Assembly (NCBI RefSeq): GCF_027920805.1
Contig: NZ_JANWOI010000001.1
Coordinates: 124,001-188,000, forward strand
DNA length: 64,000 nt
Direction: 5' to 3'
Source: Govania unica
GTDB lineage: Bacteria > Pseudomonadota > Alphaproteobacteria > Sphingomonadales > Govanellaceae
Below are positions 60,469 to 64,000 of this stretch, piece after piece. Numbering within the stretch: position 1 is the stretch's first letter; each line of letters starts with the position of its first letter. The notes beneath the pieces are model-generated. The model saw nothing but the letters and a program-made list of their open reading frames with translations. It searched no databases and was not told where the DNA came from. Both the position numbers and the translations under genes were made by a program.

Positions 60469-61707
60469 GTGATCCGTACTGCCGTCATCACCTTGTCCGC
60501 GCTTCTGCTGGGAGCGGCGTTTCTCTTTACCGGACATGGGCTGCAATCCACTCTGGTGCCGCTTTGGGCTGCGGACGCGGGCTATTCGCGCGTCACGATC
60601 GGTCTGTTGTGGTCGGCTTATGCGGCCGGGCAGATGGCGGGGTCGATCTATTGCGGCCGCATCATTGCCGAGGTTGGTCATGTCCGTGCCTTTGCCGCCC
60701 TTGCGGCCGGAGTGGCGGCCATGACCCTGCTCTATGCCTTCGCGCCGACGCCGGTGATCTGGATGCTGCTGCGCCTGACCCACGGATTTCTCATCGCCGG
60801 GGTCTATATGTCGGTGGAAAGCTGGCTAAATGATCGCGCCACCAATGAATTGCGCGGGCTGGTGCTGTCGATTTATTCGGCCCTGTCCCTGATGATGATC
60901 GCCATCGGTCAGTTGATGATCAATCTGTTGCCGCCCGGAGACCCGCGTATCTTTTCGGTGGCGGGCCTCGCCATTCTGCTTGCGGTGGTGCCGGTGGCGC
61001 TGACCAAGTCACGGGCGCCGCGTCCGGTCAGCCGGGTCTCGATCAATCTCCGCAGATTATGGGCAACCAGCCGTGTGGCCATGGTCGGCAGTTTCACCGC
61101 TGGTCTCACCACCTCGGCCTATTGGGGCTTTGGTCCGGTGTTCGGTCGTCAGGAAGGGCTTACGGCCGCCGAACTCAGCCTTTATCTCAGCGTGATGGTC
61201 ATGGGCGGGGCGACCTGTCAATGGATCGCCGGACGACTGTCGGATTACGTGGACCGGCGGCGGGTGGCGGCTGGGGTCAGCCTTGGCGCGGCGCTTTGCG
61301 GTGTGGCCGTGACCTTTCTCGCGAGCTATTCGGTGTCCATGTTGTTGATGGTCAGCTTTGTGTTCGGGGCTTTTCTGTTTTCCCTGTCCTCAATCTGCAT
61401 CGCCATGGCCAATGACCGCGCCCGGCCGGGAGAATTCGTGCAGATTTCCGGAGGGCTGCTGTTTATTTTCAGCAGCGGCTCGGTGCTTGGGGCTATGGTC
61501 GCGTCCCTGGTGATGGAAATCTTCGGCACCGGCACACTTTATCTCTACACGGCGGTGGTGCATGGCCTGTTCGCGGTGACGGCCATCAGCTTCAGCATGA
61601 GCCGCGCCGCAGTCCCGGTCGAAGAAAAACGCGGCTTCCGTCAGGTGCCCACCACCTCGCCCGAAGCCTATGCCATCGACCCCCGCGGCGAGGACGAGCG
61701 GCCTTAG
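60469..61707 (+). CDS. Major facilitator superfamily transporter (YcaD-like)
   Basis: 412 aa from a GTG at 60469, 12 predicted membrane helices. LLWSAYAAGQMAGSIYCGRI (motif A position), TRLTHGFLIAGVYMSVESW-like segment (LRLTHGFLIAGVYMSVESW) and CQWIAGRLSDYVDRRRVA (second motif A) place it in the MFS group that includes E. coli YcaD. The substrate is unknown. It lies 34 nt behind the M20 gene, so could carry the product of that hydrolase. Its stop overlaps that of the convergent glycosyltransferase gene (shared TTAG). Confidence 0.88.
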   Translation: MIRTAVITLSALLLGAAFLFTGHGLQSTLVPLWAADAGYSRVTIGLLWSAYAAGQMAGSIYCGRIIAEVGHVRAFAALAAGVAAMTLLYAFAPTPVIWMLLRLTHGFLIAGVYMSVESWLNDRATNELRGLVLSIYSALSLMMIAIGQLMINLLPPGDPRIFSVAGLAILLAVVPVALTKSRAPRPVSRVSINLRRLWATSRVAMVGSFTAGLTTSAYWGFGPVFGRQEGLTAAELSLYLSVMVMGGATCQWIAGRLSDYVDRRRVAAGVSLGAALCGVAVTFLASYSVSMLLMVSFVFGAFLFSLSSICIAMANDRARPGEFVQISGGLLFIFSSGSVLGAMVASLVMEIFGTGTLYLYTAVVHGLFAVTAISFSMSRAAVPVEEKRGFRQVPTTSPEAYAIDPRGEDERP

Positions 61708-62843
61708 CGGCTGAGAAGCTCGTCATAAAGGGTGAGATGCTTGTCGATCACGCTGTCGAGCGAGAACTCGGCCTCGGCCCGCGCCCGCCCGCGTGCGCCC
61801 ATGCGAATCCGCAAGTCGCGGTCAAGGATCAGGGTCTCAAGCGCATCGGCGAGCGCCACTGCATCACGCACCGGCACCAGCAACCCGTTGTCGCCATGGG
61901 TCACAACGTCACGGCAGCCGGGCACGTCGGTGGTGACGATGGGGTGGCCGCTCGCAGCCGCATCAATCAGGGATTTCGGCAGCCCCTCGCGGTAGGACGG
62001 CAGACAGACGACGTGAGCCTGGGCGAGCACCGCAGGCATGTCGGTTTGATAGCCCCACCATTCGAGATCGCCGGACTGTTGCCAGTCCTGAAGTTGCGCT
62101 TCGGCCACAGCGGTCGGATTGCCGAAATCGCTCTCGCCGACCAGCACCATGCGGAGGGAGGGATGGCGTGCCTTCAGAATATGGGCTGCCGCTGCGAACT
62201 CATTGACACCTTTGTCGCGCAGCAGGCGGGCGGGCAGAATGATGGTGACAGGCCCCTCGGGCTCGGGGCGCGGAGTGAACAGGTCGAGATCGGTGCCAGA
62301 GCCCTTGATGAAAAAGGCGTCATGGGGGCGGACGATCCCGGCCTTGCGGAACACAGCGTAGTCATCCTGGTTCTGGAAAATCACCCGCTGGTTGTGATGG
62401 CGCAGAATAGACCGATAGGCTTGCGACACAAGCCCGCGCCGGAGTGCCGCCTTGGCACCATTCGCGGTGAAGACAAAGCCGAGCCCCGAAATGGCATTGA
62501 CCACCGCCGGAACCCCAGCTAGCCGGGCGGCGAGGGTGCCATATAAGACCGGTTTGATCGTTACATGATGGACAATATCGGGCCGCACGGTCTCATAAAG
62601 CGATTTTAAACTTTGGATGGTTTTAAGCTCGCCGCGCGGCGACATGGCGCTTCGCGTCAACGGAATGGTATGAACGGATAGCCCGGTTGCCTTGAGGATC
62701 GGCGTATCCGGCCCGTCGGCTACCGCGACATGCACATCATATCCCGCCTGCGCCGCCGCCATGGCAATCGGTAGCCGGTGGGACAGAAAGAATTGGGTCC
62801 GATTGATGACAAAAACCAGCCGTTTTTTCTTGTCAGGGCTCAT
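61704..62843 (-). CDS. Glycosyltransferase family 4
   Basis: 379 aa from the ATG at 62843 (MSPDKKKRLVFVINRTQFFL), GT-B fold. The N-terminal domain has FFLSHRLPIAMAAAQAGYDV and HHVTIKPVLYGTLAARLAGV; the C-terminal donor domain has ILPARLLRDKGVNEFAAAA, CLPSYREGLPKSLIDAAASG and VTTDVPGCRDVVTHGDNG (the E-x7-E type motif around SYREGLPKSLIDAAA). It adds a hexose or acetamido sugar to a lipid-linked glycan. The gene lies 11 nt past asparagine synthase. The open upstream frame overlaps asnB and is not used. Confidence 0.92.
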   Translation of the reverse strand: MSPDKKKRLVFVINRTQFFLSHRLPIAMAAAQAGYDVHVAVADGPDTPILKATGLSVHTIPLTRSAMSPRGELKTIQSLKSLYETVRPDIVHHVTIKPVLYGTLAARLAGVPAVVNAISGLGFVFTANGAKAALRRGLVSQAYRSILRHHNQRVIFQNQDDYAVFRKAGIVRPHDAFFIKGSGTDLDLFTPRPEPEGPVTIILPARLLRDKGVNEFAAAAHILKARHPSLRMVLVGESDFGNPTAVAEAQLQDWQQSGDLEWWGYQTDMPAVLAQAHVVCLPSYREGLPKSLIDAAASGHPIVTTDVPGCRDVVTHGDNGLLVPVRDAVALADALETLILDRDLRIRMGARGRARAEAEFSLDSVIDKHLTLYDELLSR

Positions 62844-62854
62844 TATAGACTGCT

Positions 62855-64000
62855 TCAGGAGGCCGATACGGCAATGGCGGCTGGGAGGGAGGTTTCGTCT
62901 TCCACCTGTCGTTCGAGCCAAGCCTGAAACATCAGGATGGTCCACAGATGATAGGACCAGTTGCGAGTGCCGCTCAGATGCTCCTGCCATTTCTGGCGGA
63001 TCGGGGCTGCTTCGAAATAGCCGCCGTCGGTGAGTTTCCGGGCACTCAGCAGGTCTTCGCACCAGTCGCGCAAAGGTCCACGGAGCCATTGATCGATGGG
63101 CACGCCGAAGCCCATCTTGGGCCGTTCGATCAGGTCGCGCGGCACATAGTTATAAAGCACATTTCGGAGCACGGCCTTGCCCTTGCCGTCGCGGATCTTG
63201 GCCGCGAGGGGAATGCGCCAGGCATGTTCAATGACCCGGTGATCGAGGAACGGCACACGGCTTTCAAGGCTGACGGCCATGCTGGCGCGATCGACCTTGA
63301 CCAGAATGTCATCAGCCAGATAGGCAAGTTGATCGTTCAGCATCATGCGCGCGGTGAAATCGGGCAGGAGCGACGGATCAAGCTGCGATAGCCCAAGGGC
63401 GCGATCATAATCCGCGCCTTTGACAACGGCGGCGTCAAGTGACCACTGGGAAATCAGGCCGTCATACATGACGTCCGGGCTGTCGGTGCGAATGACCCGG
63501 GCAAGCTTGTGGAGTTTGTCGCCAAGGGCCGGCGGCCGGAGCCTTTGAGGGACGATGCGGCCAAGACTGTCCCAGGTCGCAGGCGTGAGGCTTTCGAGGA
63601 GAGATGCGATCCCCTTGCGGCCGCCATGCGGCACCCGGTCAAGTTTGTCCCAGATCCTGCGGCCCTGAAAATAACGGTTATAGCCACAGAACAATTCATC
63701 TCCGGCATCCCCCGAAAGCGATACGGTTACATGTTTCCGGGCGAGAGCGGATACCAGATAGGTCGGGATCTGGGACGAGTCCGCGAACGGCTCATCATAC
63801 ATGTGGGGCAAGCGCGGGATGACGTCGAGAGCTTCCTCAGGCGTTACATAAAGCTCGGTATGGTCGGTGCCGAGATGGCGGGCCACGGCTTTGGCATGGA
63901 CGGCTTCATTATAGCCTTCTTCGTTGAAGCCAATGGTGAAAGTCTGCACCGGACGGCGCGACTGTGCCTGCATGAGGGCCACAACGGTCGAGGAATCGAT
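62855..64000 (-). CDS. asnB: Asparagine synthase (glutamine-hydrolysing), C-terminal synthetase part; 5' end outside the window
   Basis: The frame is open to the last base and enters the window at IDSSTVVALM, the PP-loop (SGG-IDSS) of the synthetase domain, so about 250-260 N-terminal residues including the glutaminase domain are beyond 64000. Inside: FTIGFNEEGYNEAVHAKAVA, MYDEPFADSSQIPTYLVSAL, VSLSGDAGDELFCGYNRY, and YLADDILVKVDRASMAVSLE. It amidates Asp or, in polysaccharide clusters, an unknown acid. The glycosyltransferase gene follows 11 nt later; together with sugar transferase elsewhere this suggests an exopolysaccharide locus starting past the window edge. Confidence 0.93.
   Translation of the reverse strand: MDSSTVVALMQAQSRRPVQTFTIGFNEEGYNEAVHAKAVARHLGTDHTELYVTPEEALDVIPRLPHMYDEPFADSSQIPTYLVSALARKHVTVSLSGDAGDELFCGYNRYFQGRRIWDKLDRVPHGGRKGIASLLESLTPATWDSLGRIVPQRLRPPALGDKLHKLARVIRTDSPDVMYDGLISQWSLDAAVVKGADYDRALGLSQLDPSLLPDFTARMMLNDQLAYLADDILVKVDRASMAVSLESRVPFLDHRVIEHAWRIPLAAKIRDGKGKAVLRNVLYNYVPRDLIERPKMGFGVPIDQWLRGPLRDWCEDLLSARKLTDGGYFEAAPIRQKWQEHLSGTRNWSYHLWTILMFQAWLERQVEDETSLPAAIAVSAS

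Overview
The window is chromosomal DNA of a GC-rich proteobacterium, almost certainly an alphaproteobacterium. The support is the gene content: a fused cysNC, the DUF3576-leuS-lptE-holA order, a single-chain indolepyruvate ferredoxin oxidoreductase, a ChvG/ChvI-like two-component pair, DUF6460 and DUF2783 proteins, and a MerR-type regulator heading a beta-oxidation operon. No plasmid, phage, transposase, CRISPR, rRNA or tRNA genes were seen. Genes are dense, many overlap by 1-8 nt, and several families of palindromic intergenic repeats lie between operons.

Layout. 1-870: an AT-rich stretch with a 54-codon gene, an 11-codon ORF behind an exceptionally strong ribosome binding site, and a terminator hairpin. 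866-4923: YggS-type PLP protein divergent from a ThiE-like protein, then cysD-cysNC for sulfate activation. 5094-6375: a triplicated ~149-bp repeat running into the 3' end of an outer-membrane barrel gene. 6850-11631: DUF3576 lipoprotein, leuS, lptE, holA. 11762-13023: GntR regulator and MAPEG protein. 13016-17911: six-gene overlapping operon (MarR, FAD monooxygenase, DUF2783, MFS, TRIC-type channel, enoyl-CoA hydratase). 18090-21834: lipoprotein, response regulator, sensor kinase and a GNAT acyltransferase of the autoinducer/N-acyl amino acid synthase type. 22019-26172: Lrp regulator divergent from indolepyruvate ferredoxin oxidoreductase. 26276-28703: thiolase and acyl-CoA dehydrogenase. 28810-31751: ZnuA with a Zur-like operator, YceI, DUF481 and DUF6460 proteins. 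32163-37802: MerR-acyl-CoA dehydrogenase-thiolase-FadB fatty acid operon with an unusual triple-ACGT operator. 38226-40924: TauE/SafE exporter, TIGR02186 protein and CcdA. 40936-47395: divergent biotin operons (bioFD and bioBA) plus an aminopeptidase P. 47584-50044: decarboxylase, alkyltransferase-like protein, glutathione transferase. 50685-54857: sugar transferase and a type I secretion ABC/adaptor pair. 54991-61707: amino-acid-type binding protein divergent from a Cache-pentameric ligand-gated channel fusion, then a small membrane protein, a secreted M20 amidohydrolase and an MFS transporter. 61704-64000: glycosyltransferase and the 3' part of asparagine synthase.

The most unusual gene is at 56337-58427. 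It joins an extracytoplasmic Cache sensor to a complete bacterial pentameric ligand-gated ion channel (Pro-loop receptor fold, M1-M4). Its divergent neighbour is an orphan branched-chain-amino-acid-type periplasmic binding protein with no ABC permease nearby, and an exported M20 peptidase-family hydrolase follows. This could be a periplasmic ligand-sensing ion channel unit. Other points worth a look are the leader-peptide or anti-Shine-Dalgarno RNA candidate near 463-609, the HisKA kinase whose H-box lacks the usual acidic neighbour, and several well-formed operators (Zur-like, MerR/LiuR-like, and a biotin palindrome).
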